Positions 33,209-42,700 of a stretch of 64,000 bases of DNA are shown here, one piece after another; within the stretch, counting starts at the first letter, position 1, and each line of letters begins with the position of its first letter. Location: NCBI RefSeq assembly GCF_014199415.1, contig NZ_JACIJN010000002.1:1-64000 (forward strand). Direction: 5' to 3'. Source of the stretch: Sphingomonas endophytica (GTDB taxonomy: Bacteria > Pseudomonadota > Alphaproteobacteria > Sphingomonadales > Sphingomonadaceae). The notes under the pieces were generated by a model. It was not told the origin of the DNA, searched no databases, and was given only the letters and a program-made list of their open reading frames with translations. A program made the position numbers and the translations under genes.

Positions 33209-34894
33209 TTGGCCAGTTTAGTAACGCCGCAGACTTCACGCGGCTTGGCTGACCGCCGCAAAATCGGCGCCTTCTATACGCCAGTCGAGCTTAGCCAGAT
33301 TTTGGCTGATTGGGCGATTCGCAGCGGCAGGGACACGGTTCTCGAGCCGAGCTTTGGTGGCTGCGGATTTCTTGAGGCGGCGTTCAAGCGCCTCGACATG
33401 CTTGGATCCACCGACCCGGTTGCCAGCATTTTCGGCTGCGACATAGACCCCGTCGCCTTCGAGCACCTATCAACGGTTTTCAGCCGTCCCGTTGACCTCG
33501 ATCAGTTCCGGCATATTGACTTCCTCGATTGTGAGGCCGGCGCGGGCTGGCCGCACTGCTTCACAACGGTGCTCGCCAATCCCCCTTACATACCGCACCA
33601 GCGCATCGGTCGGCAGCGCCGAAAAGAACTCGGCGCCCGAACTTGGGGCGTGCCAAACGTTGGCGGGCGAGCCAGCCTATGGGCCTATTTTCTGGCGCAT
33701 TCGGTTTCCCTTCTTGAGGAAGGTGGCCGGATGGCTTGGGTTCTTCCGGGAGCCGCCCTGCAGGCCGATTATGCTGCATCGTGCAGAGACTATCTCCGCC
33801 AACACTTCGACCGTTGCGCGGCGATCGTAATCCGCGAACGGCTGTTTCTTGATGAGGGCGCTGACGAAGAGACGGTAATCTTGCTCGCTGACGGACATCG
33901 CAGTTGCGCCACAGAAGGTGTAATCGAACTCGGCGAAGCGCAAACGCTTGCTGAGCTTCGCGCGCTGATTGCCGATTGGAGCTTCGGCCGGTGGACTGGC
34001 AACACAACCGGCGTGAGCCCGGCAGCGCTCAGCCTCAAATCGGGCGATCTGGGCTGTTTCACGGCGCTAACCGAAGATACCTTCTGTCGAACCATTGGCG
34101 ACTTCGCGAAGGTCCAGATCGGTATCGTCACCGGGGCTAACCCATTTTTCGTCCTTCCCCAGTCAAGCCTCGATCCGGCCGGGCTCGTCGAAGCCGACTG
34201 TAGTCCAATCCTATCCAAGTATCGGCAAGCACCTGGGCTGACTTTCACGGCCTCCGATCATGCGGCTGCGCTGAAAAAGGGTGAGCGCGGATGGCTGATC
34301 GAAACACGGGAAGTCGAGAGCAATCGGCGGATGTCGCACTATCTGGCGACATTCGACGCTGAGCGTCTAACCAGCATAGGCACTTTTCGAAAACGGAGCA
34401 TCTGGCACCAGCCGTGCGATGGCAAGTTTCCTGACGCTTTCCTGCCGGTTATGCATCACGACGGGCCCCGACTTGTTTTTAATGTGCTTGGCTGCAATAG
34501 TACGAATACCGTTCATCGTGTCTATTTTCGTCACAAGGCGAATTCGTCCGACCACAAGTTGCTGGCGATCAGCCTTCTGACGACATTCTCCCAGATTTCG
34601 GCCGAGATGGTGGGTCGGCGCTACGGCTCAGGTGTGCTTAAGCACGAGCCTCGCGATGCCGAACGCATCCAGGTGCTGATGCCCGAGCTCGCGCCCGACG
34701 CGATTGAACGAGGCTTCGCCGACATAGATCGCCATCTTCGAGGTGGCGATGCGGTCAGTGCTTCCCTCGTGGCTGACGCGCTCGTTCTCGGGCAATCTGG
34801 ACTTTCGGCCGGGCAACTGGACCACCTCCGCTTAGCGCTCGTTACGATGCGCGAGCGGCGGAGGCCTGATCGGAAGCGAGTCGAGCGCTCTTAA
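33209..34894 (+). CDS. N6-adenine DNA methyltransferase (type II/IIG-like, gamma-class order)
   Basis: 561 residues from a TTG at 33209. GAFYTPVEL leads to SAM motif I (VLEPSFGGCGFLEAAF, 44-59), acidic FGCDIDP, and catalytic NPPY at 124-127. The C-terminal 300 residues would be the target-recognition part. N-6 methylases of this layout serve type II and type IIG restriction or BREX-like systems. No nuclease motif was spotted within it. It converges on, and overlaps by 53 bases, the last gene of the kinase/receiver operon. Base composition is visibly lower in GC than the transfer genes. Confidence 0.85.
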   Translation: MASLVTPQTSRGLADRRKIGAFYTPVELSQILADWAIRSGRDTVLEPSFGGCGFLEAAFKRLDMLGSTDPVASIFGCDIDPVAFEHLSTVFSRPVDLDQFRHIDFLDCEAGAGWPHCFTTVLANPPYIPHQRIGRQRRKELGARTWGVPNVGGRASLWAYFLAHSVSLLEEGGRMAWVLPGAALQADYAASCRDYLRQHFDRCAAIVIRERLFLDEGADEETVILLADGHRSCATEGVIELGEAQTLAELRALIADWSFGRWTGNTTGVSPAALSLKSGDLGCFTALTEDTFCRTIGDFAKVQIGIVTGANPFFVLPQSSLDPAGLVEADCSPILSKYRQAPGLTFTASDHAAALKKGERGWLIETREVESNRRMSHYLATFDAERLTSIGTFRKRSIWHQPCDGKFPDAFLPVMHHDGPRLVFNVLGCNSTNTVHRVYFRHKANSSDHKLLAISLLTTFSQISAEMVGRRYGSGVLKHEPRDAERIQVLMPELAPDAIERGFADIDRHLRGGDAVSASLVADALVLGQSGLSAGQLDHLRLALVTMRERRRPDRKRVERS

Positions 34895-35645
34895 CCCAAT
34901 CGCCTGCCCAAACCTCGTTAAGCAAAGTCGCGCGAGGCTTAAGCAGGGCTTGCGCCAGTTTGTTGAGGTAGGAAGGGTAGCAGAGCCGCTGAAAATGGGC
35001 GATCGCCTCGCACCAAGCTGGATCCTCACGTAGGACCAACCACCTTTCTTCGAAAAAGTTGGCGGCGATCACTTCACAGAGGAGGGCAGCCTCCATCGGT
35101 GGATGGCACCACCTCGGCGCCTTCAGGGGGTGATCACGATCCCGAAAACCTTGTTGGTGACCGCCAAACTGAAGATGAAACAGCGGTCCGGGTTGAAACG
35201 CGTCATCTTTCTCATTGGCGAGATCAACGTGCCAGCGCGCGACCGGCTCGTCGTTCAGATCGTCGAACTGGATAGCGATGTCCAACGCGCTGAATGGAGG
35301 GCGGCCAGCAAGGCTCTGGTTGACGACCAAATTAGCACAAAGCCAAGGCTGAATATGGTGACCGTTCTTGTCTTGGGTCCATTCAAATTTCACGCGTTCG
35401 TCAGGGTCGATCAGCAATGACCATTCGCTTGGCTTCGGGGATTGCTTAATCCTTCTACCTTGTGTTTCGAGGATCCTAGCGCCCTCGACGGTCAACACTC
35501 CTGCATCACCGAGCCTGCGAGCAACGGTCATCAGTGCCTCGCCCGCATCGCGAGCGATCACCGGCTCGATTAGACAAAGCGCAGGCTCGAAAGCCGCTGG
35601 CTGCTTATTACCTTTGCCCTTTTGCGAGCCTTTAATCTTTTTCAT
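34842..35645 (-). CDS. Unknown protein, third gene of the dual-GHKL/receiver operon
   Basis: 267 residues starting MKKIKGSQKGKGNKQPAAFEP. No signal peptide, membrane segment or known catalytic motif. The middle is beta-rich with His/Asp (WSLLIDPDERVKFEW, FSALDIAIQFDDL, RWHVDLANEKDDAF, LFHLQFGGHQQ). The end has an HPPMEAALLCEVIAANFFEE region. It begins three bases after the receiver gene stop, so it is co-transcribed and probably acts in the same system, either as effector or as partner. I cannot name a family. Confidence 0.75.
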   Translation of the reverse strand: MKKIKGSQKGKGNKQPAAFEPALCLIEPVIARDAGEALMTVARRLGDAGVLTVEGARILETQGRRIKQSPKPSEWSLLIDPDERVKFEWTQDKNGHHIQPWLCANLVVNQSLAGRPPFSALDIAIQFDDLNDEPVARWHVDLANEKDDAFQPGPLFHLQFGGHQQGFRDRDHPLKAPRWCHPPMEAALLCEVIAANFFEERWLVLREDPAWCEAIAHFQRLCYPSYLNKLAQALLKPRATLLNEVWAGDWVKSARLASDQASAARAS

Positions 35646-35648
35646 TCG

Positions 35649-36752
35649 TCAGCGCGCCGCCGGCTTGTTCATTGTTCGCACTTTGGCCGCAACCCGTTCG
35701 TCGAGCTCGTCGATACGAAGCGTTGGATGTTCGTGCTCGTAGCGGCCTGTCTGGACGCAATCCCAACAGATCCGCCGGGCGATGCGATAGCGTGGAACCG
35801 CGCCTTCGAACGCGCTTACCGAATGTCTGACCTCGGCACCGCGACGGCAGGAGGCACATGCGAAGGATATTTTCTCGTCGTCGCTTCGCGTCCATGGCGA
35901 CCTCGCCGGCTCGAGTGAAAGTTCAAGCGCGGTGCCGAGCCGTTTGGCTCGCTCGAGCGCCGTCGTAGTGATTGGTCGCGTGCCTAACTTCTCTTCCAAC
36001 CAAGCTTCGACACGGTGCGCCCACCAGCGTGGCCAACCCTCCGCAAGCTGGCCCGAATAGGCGAGACCCGCCTCGAAGAGCTTTGGTCGAACAGCCTCAA
36101 ACGATGGCTGGGTGATCCCTAAGCGCGCCGCAGTGTCGGCATCGTCGAGGAGTAGCCCTGGCTTGTTGAACAGCTGCTTCAATAGGAAGCCGACGACTTG
36201 GTGCGGCGCTGACGCCGTTTCCACCGGCGTCCTTAGCTCCTGGAGGTCGGTGAAGGCCCGGTCCTCCTCCGAGGTGTCGAGAAACGTCTCCAAGCTGTAG
36301 GCCTGTTGCTGGGCCAGCGTCTCATAAGCGTTGGCGAGGCTGATGAGCTCGGTCTGCGCGCGTTTCGCATCGACACGGATCTGCTCCTTCACGAAGACCT
36401 TATCGAAAAGGTCGTGCGCCGTCCGATCCGGATCGAATAAACTCCTGATTTTCGTTTCTGCCGAAACCAAAACTATCGGAAAGTCCTCTGCCGGAGCGCT
36501 CACCGCTTTGTCGCGCAGATGCTGCGCAAGAGCGCTAGCTTTGAACGTCTTATTCGCTGCAAGGTCGCCAACTTCTTCGTCGAGACGATAATCGAGCGCT
36601 ACAACGTCTGGATTACGTTCAAGGATTCGGTTAGCTAGAGACGCAATGTCGGTATCGACTAGGAAATGTTCAAAATCGAGAATGCACTGTCGGCTCAATA
36701 AGCGAGCATAGACTTTTTCCTTGTCGTCCACAAAGACACCGGTCTTGCTCAT
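35649..36752 (-). CDS. Receiver-domain protein with Cys-rich C-terminus
   Basis: 367 residues. The first 125 residues fit a response-regulator receiver: VFVDD (Asp9/Asp10), phospho-acceptor Asp54 in VVALDYRL, Ser97 in IVLVSAETK and a Lys in DKVFVKEQ. A helical middle contains LGITQPSFEAVRPKLFEAGL. The C-terminus has CASC and CWDC pairs that could form a zinc ribbon. No standard output HTH is seen. The ATG at 36752 overlaps the kinase stop, so the kinase is the likely phosphodonor. Confidence 0.8.
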   Translation of the reverse strand: MSKTGVFVDDKEKVYARLLSRQCILDFEHFLVDTDIASLANRILERNPDVVALDYRLDEEVGDLAANKTFKASALAQHLRDKAVSAPAEDFPIVLVSAETKIRSLFDPDRTAHDLFDKVFVKEQIRVDAKRAQTELISLANAYETLAQQQAYSLETFLDTSEEDRAFTDLQELRTPVETASAPHQVVGFLLKQLFNKPGLLLDDADTAARLGITQPSFEAVRPKLFEAGLAYSGQLAEGWPRWWAHRVEAWLEEKLGTRPITTTALERAKRLGTALELSLEPARSPWTRSDDEKISFACASCRRGAEVRHSVSAFEGAVPRYRIARRICWDCVQTGRYEHEHPTLRIDELDERVAAKVRTMNKPAAR

Positions 36753-39010
36753 TCCTGCCGTCCCTCTTGTTCGCTCGCTTCCAGAAGGGTGATCTCGATC
36801 CTACAGCGGTAGCCGTCACTGGGCTCCGCAACCCGCGCAACACCGCCGTAACTGTTCGCGATATCCGACACAATCTTCAGGCCAAGGCCAGTACCGGGCC
36901 CGGCAACGCCATCATCCTCAACTCCGGTCGTCGTCGTAAAGAAGGCGTCAAACACGCGCTCCCGGTTCTCGGGTAGGATGCCCCCGCCATTGTCTTCAAA
37001 GCCAATCACGACATGCCGGCCGACGTGCCGCGCGTCCATGCGTACCCGCCGATCCGAAACCTTAGCTTTGCGCATAGATTTGATAGCATTGGTCAACAAA
37101 TTGAGCAGAACGGTGTCGAACTCGCTCGAATGCATTGGTACGGTTCGCAGGTGCGAGGGCTGGACATCGGGTTCGTCGAACCGAATGTCTTGCTTGCGCA
37201 TATATTCGCCGAACTGGCGAGTGAACCGTTCAAGCGCCCCGCGCACTGATAGAGTACGCAGCTCTCGGCTTTCAGTGCTAGACATCAGCCCGGCGATGTA
37301 GCCGCCGATGTCTAGCAGCCTGTCGGAGGCAGATGCCAGATCGTCTAGTTCATGGCCAAGTGCGCCTTTTTCCTCATCGTTTCGGAGGCCAGCAATAACG
37401 TCCCGGACGATCGCGAGATGCGCGAGGAAGTTGTCTTGGGCCCCTTTAACCTCATGGCCGAAGACGCTGATCGAGATGCCGAGCGAAGCTAAGATACGGA
37501 GCATCTCCTCGTATTCGAGCGACTCAGCCAGCTTCGCTTCGACCTGCTTTTCATAATCGGCGGCTGCCGCCTCAGCGGCTTTCAGCACCTCTTCACTATC
37601 AGATCCGCTGGCTTGTCCACCAATCCGGAGATGACGGATGAGTTGCGAGGGCTTCACGACAGAGACGAAGTCACGTTGTCCGGCGGTTACTTTGCGGTCC
37701 CGCTTAAAGCCCACTCGGCCCGCTGCCCAGATTAGCGCCTGCTGAAGAAATGTTTGGAGCTGCGTAAAAGCCTGGTTCTCGAGCAGACCCTCGCGGCTAC
37801 TCGTCTCCTCGAACGCTGGATTTGCCGAAGAATCGAGCCGCACTTGGCCAAACCAGTTTCGGTTGTTTGACGGCAGAAGAATGGTGTTCCGCCTGGATGC
37901 CATATCGTCCAACCCGAGCCAGTCATCGCGCTCTTCGCCGTAAGGAAGAACTCGAAACCCATTGCGGTAGACCCGAATACCACCAAATTGGCGGCCCATC
38001 TGCGCAGCAGTCGCCTGCTTCATCCCAGACAACATGTCAGGCACGTAAATGAAGTAGCGAGCTTCGAACGAGAACGGGCCCGTTTGGTCCATGACCAAAT
38101 CGAAAATCTCTGTGTCGTTGAGGTTGAGCTTGGCCGAAACCACATGCGCAGTGGCACGACCATGTTCATCGACAGACCCGGTGACGATGGCCGCTGCCCG
38201 CGCAAGAAAGTCCGATTCGATCGAAAATTTCTTGGTCTGCTCGGCTTGTGAGACGCCGTTGATGACGACTTGAAAACCTGGATCGGCGGTAGGGCTACCC
38301 GTCGTGCTCGGCTGCACCGGAGCTAGCTCGAAAGGCGGCTGCAGCAGGATCACGGAACGCCAGACCCGCTCGATGGCGGCGTCGGGCCATACGTCCCGCA
38401 GGTTGCGGATTTGGAGCAGAGTTCCTTGCTCTTCACTTTTCTTTTCAAATCGCTCGACGCCGCTGAAAATGTCTTGGAGATTTCGTCCTGGCTGGAAATC
38501 GCGCTCCCAGTCGAAATTGACCCTGTAACCTAGCGGGCTGCCGGCCGGCTTGCTAGCAAGCAAGAGCTGGCGACCGAGTCGCTGCACGGCGAAGCGCCCG
38601 ATGCCTTTTCGGCCCGCGCGTACGCGGCCGAAGCGCGGTGAAGTCGGCTCATTCGCCTTTGCGGCAGTCGAGATGCGCATCCATGCGTCACGAATCACAT
38701 CCTCGGTCATACCCGAACCATCGTCTTCGATCGTCAGCGCTCCACCGAGTCCGGCGTGTTTCTCGAACGTCAGCGTTACCTTTGACGCATCGGCGTCGAA
38801 CGCATTCTTGATGAGCTCGGAAAGGGCCGTCTCTTGCTTGGCCACCAACTCTTCGCCAAGGCGCTGGATATGCGCCGCGTCGACGGAGAAGCGGATAAAA
38901 TCGGGATCGGAGTCGACCACTTGGCGACTGGCGTGCTCAATCCGGTGCCAGTCCGGCTCGTCTTTCTCGAGTTCGGCTTGGATGATTTTCCGTAGTTCTG
39001 TGTCTTGCAT
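36749..39010 (-). CDS. Protein with two GHKL ATPase domains (Hsp90/MORC-like plus histidine kinase)
   Basis: 753 residues, soluble. Domain one: ELIKNAFDAD (65-74), DDGSGM (96-101), GRKGIGRF (133-140), the N, G1 and lid motifs of Hsp90/MutL/MORC ATPases. Domain two: H-box FGHEVKG with His519, N-box NLLTNAIKS (637-645), DNGGGI (673-678) and GTGLGL (706-711), a histidine kinase. Between them a region of about 300 residues could sense a signal. It is followed by the receiver gene with ATGA overlap. The same fusion type is seen in defence-associated contexts, but I know no named system with this exact gene trio. Confidence 0.85.
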   Translation of the reverse strand: MQDTELRKIIQAELEKDEPDWHRIEHASRQVVDSDPDFIRFSVDAAHIQRLGEELVAKQETALSELIKNAFDADASKVTLTFEKHAGLGGALTIEDDGSGMTEDVIRDAWMRISTAAKANEPTSPRFGRVRAGRKGIGRFAVQRLGRQLLLASKPAGSPLGYRVNFDWERDFQPGRNLQDIFSGVERFEKKSEEQGTLLQIRNLRDVWPDAAIERVWRSVILLQPPFELAPVQPSTTGSPTADPGFQVVINGVSQAEQTKKFSIESDFLARAAAIVTGSVDEHGRATAHVVSAKLNLNDTEIFDLVMDQTGPFSFEARYFIYVPDMLSGMKQATAAQMGRQFGGIRVYRNGFRVLPYGEERDDWLGLDDMASRRNTILLPSNNRNWFGQVRLDSSANPAFEETSSREGLLENQAFTQLQTFLQQALIWAAGRVGFKRDRKVTAGQRDFVSVVKPSQLIRHLRIGGQASGSDSEEVLKAAEAAAADYEKQVEAKLAESLEYEEMLRILASLGISISVFGHEVKGAQDNFLAHLAIVRDVIAGLRNDEEKGALGHELDDLASASDRLLDIGGYIAGLMSSTESRELRTLSVRGALERFTRQFGEYMRKQDIRFDEPDVQPSHLRTVPMHSSEFDTVLLNLLTNAIKSMRKAKVSDRRVRMDARHVGRHVVIGFEDNGGGILPENRERVFDAFFTTTTGVEDDGVAGPGTGLGLKIVSDIANSYGGVARVAEPSDGYRCRIEITLLEASEQEGRQE

Positions 39011-39114
39011 CTTCAGCCGTCCCTAGCCCAGATTTATGCGTAACGGGCACAAAACCATGTCACGGTGACAGGAGTGGCTATAAGTGCATGCGAAACTCGT
39101 AGAGGGCTGTAAGA

Positions 39115-39408
39115 ATGGCAACACCCGAAAAAAATGCCGACCAGAACGTACCGCAGCGGTTGAGCGACCTCCTCGACCGCGTTCTCGTCCGGGCCGAGAA
39201 CGGATACTCGGTACAGGACGAGTTACACAAGATGGTAAGTACGCTCGAGGGTTCGCAATGGACGAATCTGCTTGCCCGTGCTCAGGGTTCGGTAGGGCTG
39301 GTGAACTCCACCACAGATGGCAGTTCAGCGCGGGCGGAGGCGTATGCAGCCGTGACGTCTCTCAAGCGGGAGCTTCGCAGTTTGGCATCAAACGCTCAGA
39401 GTGTTTGA
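39115..39408 (+). CDS. Small unknown protein divergent from the kinase operon
   Basis: 97 residues, beginning MATPEKNADQNVPQRLSDLLDRVLVRAENGYSVQDELHKMVS, mainly helical and charged, with an ARAEAYAAVTSLKRELRSL tail. It shares a 104-base promoter region with the kinase operon and could regulate it or be an accessory. No HTH is convincing. Codon use is like the neighbouring accessory genes. Confidence 0.5.
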   Translation: MATPEKNADQNVPQRLSDLLDRVLVRAENGYSVQDELHKMVSTLEGSQWTNLLARAQGSVGLVNSTTDGSSARAEAYAAVTSLKRELRSLASNAQSV

Positions 39409-39486
39409 TGCTGGCCGCCATGCGGCACGGCTAGCAGGCCGGCAAATCATAGGTTCGCGAGCGCGACACTTCTGCCAGCGCCTTAG

Positions 39487-39693
39487 GGCCCCGCGCCCTT
39501 CGGTCACTGGGTCACGCAAACCTTCATCGCCGGTCTGCGCTGTGACGGCCTGACTGCACCTGGGCTCATCGACCGGCCGATCAACCGTGAGGTCTTCGAA
39601 AGCTGGATCGAAACGCCGCTCGCCGCCGCCTCGTCGCGCGGTGACGTCGTGATCTTCGGCAGGCTTTCCAGTCACAAGAGTCCGAGATCCTAA
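39487..39693 (+). pseudogene. IS630-family transposase remnant
   Basis: In frame after a TAG at 39484, the sequence reads PFGHWVTQTFIAGLRCDG, then LIDRPINREVFESWIE and GDVVIFGRLSSHKS before TAA at 39691. This is the DDE core of IS630-type transposases (TFIAGLRxDG...GDIVIMDNLGSHK), with the usual catalytic Asp of MDNL replaced by FGRL. Both ends are missing, so it is a dead fragment marking an old insertion between the kinase operon and the Avs-like gene. Bases 39409-39773 hold nothing else. Confidence 0.85.
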
Positions 39694-39773
39694 TCATGCA
39701 GTCATACAGCTGGACCTGCCTGCGCGAGAGCAGTTTCGACCGCGATGCCTACCTGCCGCGTGGTCAATCGCAG

Positions 39774-42700
39774 TCACATCTCGACATCGGCATCCTCCTC
39801 GTCGTCCGCCACCCCGTCGGCATCCCCCCCGAGCAGGATCGCGCGCTGACGACGCGAAGGCTTTTCGAACGTCTCGAACCTCGGAAGCGCCTGAAGTGTA
39901 GCACTGTTTGAATGGAACAGCCGGGTGAAGGCCCGGCGCCCGCCAAAACCATCGCTGTGCAATTCACCGAACACGCTTTTCTCGCCCGCCACCGCCCATA
40001 TCGCGACCAGCTCCTCACGCGCGAGCATGTCGAGGAACGCGACGCGGTCGACCAAGGCCGCATTACGTCCGACGCGATACACCGTCGGATCCATGAATAC
40101 CACTTCGCCTGCGGCATTGCGGTATTCGATCGATTGGCCGTCGGAGAGGCGCAGGCCGAGCGCGTCCATCAGCCAGCTGGCGGGCAGGTTGAGGGTGATG
40201 TTCTGGGTAATCGAATAATCATAGCCGGTGCTCTCCGCTGTGTATTCAGCGGTGGGCGGCCGCACGGCCAAGGCTGGCGCCTGCCAGTCGCCGCCATTAG
40301 GCCGCCATTTGATCCAACCATCGTCGCTGCGGTCGGGCCAAGCCCAGGGATGTTCGCCTAGATGCATATAATAGCCGTCGGCACCGCCGACCGGCATGTC
40401 GTGATGCCCGGTCATGTGGATGCCCTCAAGACGGGCGATCAGCTGTCCGAGGTCGGCGGCGCGGAGAATAGTGCAGCCGATCCTGCGCCAAGATTCCGAG
40501 CGAACCTGGTCGCGATCCTCCTCCCATAGCTCAAACCCATTGAGCACGAGCCATTGACGACCGTCCCGATCGACGACCTCGACATTTTCCGCGCCGTCGA
40601 GCATCGCCGCGCTGGAATTGAGCCAGGCCAGCGCCTCGCCGGGCGTGGCGGCGTCGATGGTCGGAGCATAAGGCGCCCAGAAGCTTGCCTCGCGCGGGCG
40701 GCGCCAGCCATCGTCTTCGGTGCGCTCGCGCAGCATCGACGGGTCGATGTCGCGCAACCGGCTTGGTCCATCCTCTTCCTCGCCGGGCAGCACCGCGAGA
40801 TTGTCTTCCATCCGCGCCGCGAGTTCATAGGTCGCGAGCCATTGGTACTTCTTGCCGATCCGCTCGACCTCGTGGCTGTTGCGGCCGGTTCCGATGCGCC
40901 GGTCGAATTCCTGGTGCAGCGCCTCGGACCAGCCGAGGTCGTGCGCGCGCCACGTCACCCAGCGGCGCGCCCAGGCCAGGTTGAACTCGGCCGGCCCACG
41001 CGCCGCAAAGCCCTGGTACATGCCTTCGTCGCGCCAGCTCTCGGCGCGCGCGCGCCAGTCCTCAAACCGTTCGGGACCGATGGCGTCGCGAAAGGCGCGC
41101 TTCGCGGCGCGGAGGTCGTCGCGCCGGTCCGCATGGACTGGCCCGTTCCGCTCTCCCTTAATCGCAGCGACCGCGGCCTGGAGCGTGTCGTAGGCGGCAA
41201 GCTCCGCCTCGCTCGCGCCGGTAGTGAAATCGGCAAGCCACTGGTCCCTCAAATCCTTCGCGGTGGGCAGCGGGTCGGTGCCGCGTGGTGCTGGGCTGAA
41301 GCGGCGAGCGACCGGATCGAGGATATAGCGCGCGAAGTCACCGTCCTTGAGCGAAGCGACGATCGTGTCGCGATGGCGCTCGCCATCTTTGCCATAAGCG
41401 ACCTTAAACGCCTCCATCTGGTCCTCGGAGATTTTCTCGATCGGCCAAGCGCTCGAGAAGGGCGGGCTGGTCGACGCCAAGTCGAGTTCCGCCGGCAGCG
41501 CGCCCTGTGCCGCGGCATAGCCGATCAGGCCTGAGGCGTGGTCGCGGAGCAGCTTGTTGGCGGGCGGACTGCCACCGGCGAACAGGTCGGCGTGCAACAT
41601 CCCGGCGACGGCGCGCAGCTCCTCCATTCTCCAGCGCCCCTGCATCCCAGCGCCGAACAGTGCGGCGGTGAGCCGCTCGACGACGTACAGGTCGTCGAGC
41701 CCGGCGAAGGCCCGCCAAACCTGTGTCGCCAGCGCGGCGCGGTTGGCGAACAGCACGACCAGCGCCTTAGTCGCCTTGTCGCGCAACGCTCGGCGCGTCG
41801 CAGTGAGGAACCAGGCGACCTGCGTCGCGGCGAGCTCCGCACGTTCGTCGGCGATGCCGTCAGGGTCGGCCGCGCGGACCCAGTCGATCAGATGGAACGC
41901 CGCATCGGGCGATTGGGCGAGGTGGATCGTCCAGCGCGCATCGCGTCCGCCCATCGACAGCGCGCGAAGCTCGGCGTCGAGATGCCGCACATTGTTGGGG
42001 TGGCCGGGCTCGGTGGCAAGGGTGATCAGCGTATCATAGCGCAGGGCATCACCGCCGATCGCATCGACCAATTCCCAGGTTCGCGCGGTGAACGCCTCGA
42101 GGCGGCGCGCCGGGAGGCTCTGCACAAACGCATGGTCGGGCTCGAGCGCAGCCGGCAGGCCGGGAAGGTCGGGCAGCTCGATCCCGAAGCCCTCGGGCAA
42201 TTGCACTGCCAGCGCCTCGAGAAGACCGGGCACTATCAAGCTATCGTCATCGTCGAGCGCCGCGCGCAAGGGCGTTCCCGCCGCGCACAGTCCGGCCGCG
42301 CCGCTGCCACCGCTACGCGCGAGAAGGTCCGCCGCGACCGCATGGTCGCCCATCCGCTCAAAGGTGAACCGCACCGCCTGGACGATTCCGCCAGAGGCGG
42401 TGAACATCGGATCGACTGCAAGCATCCCTTCATTCTCGAGCTGGAAGAGCAGATCCTCATCGGCCGACCGACCCGGATGGACGGCGCGGACGATCGCCTC
42501 GGCACGGTCGAGCGGGATGTCCGCGCGGCCGGTGTCGGCCATCTCGCGCGCCAGCCCGGCGAGCGCCTGCGCGGCCGGACTGCGGCCGGGCGGCACCTTC
42601 AGCTGGCGCTGCACACGGCGGGCCACCGCGTCGGTATAGGCGCGGAAGATTTCAGTAACGCCGCCGAGTCCACGTGCCAGCAGCGCCTCGCCCTCGAACT

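Noticed and set aside
39388..39675. 95-residue minus-strand gene over the IS630 remnant
   Set aside because: The plus strand gives a clear transposase core; the minus-strand product has no recognisable features.
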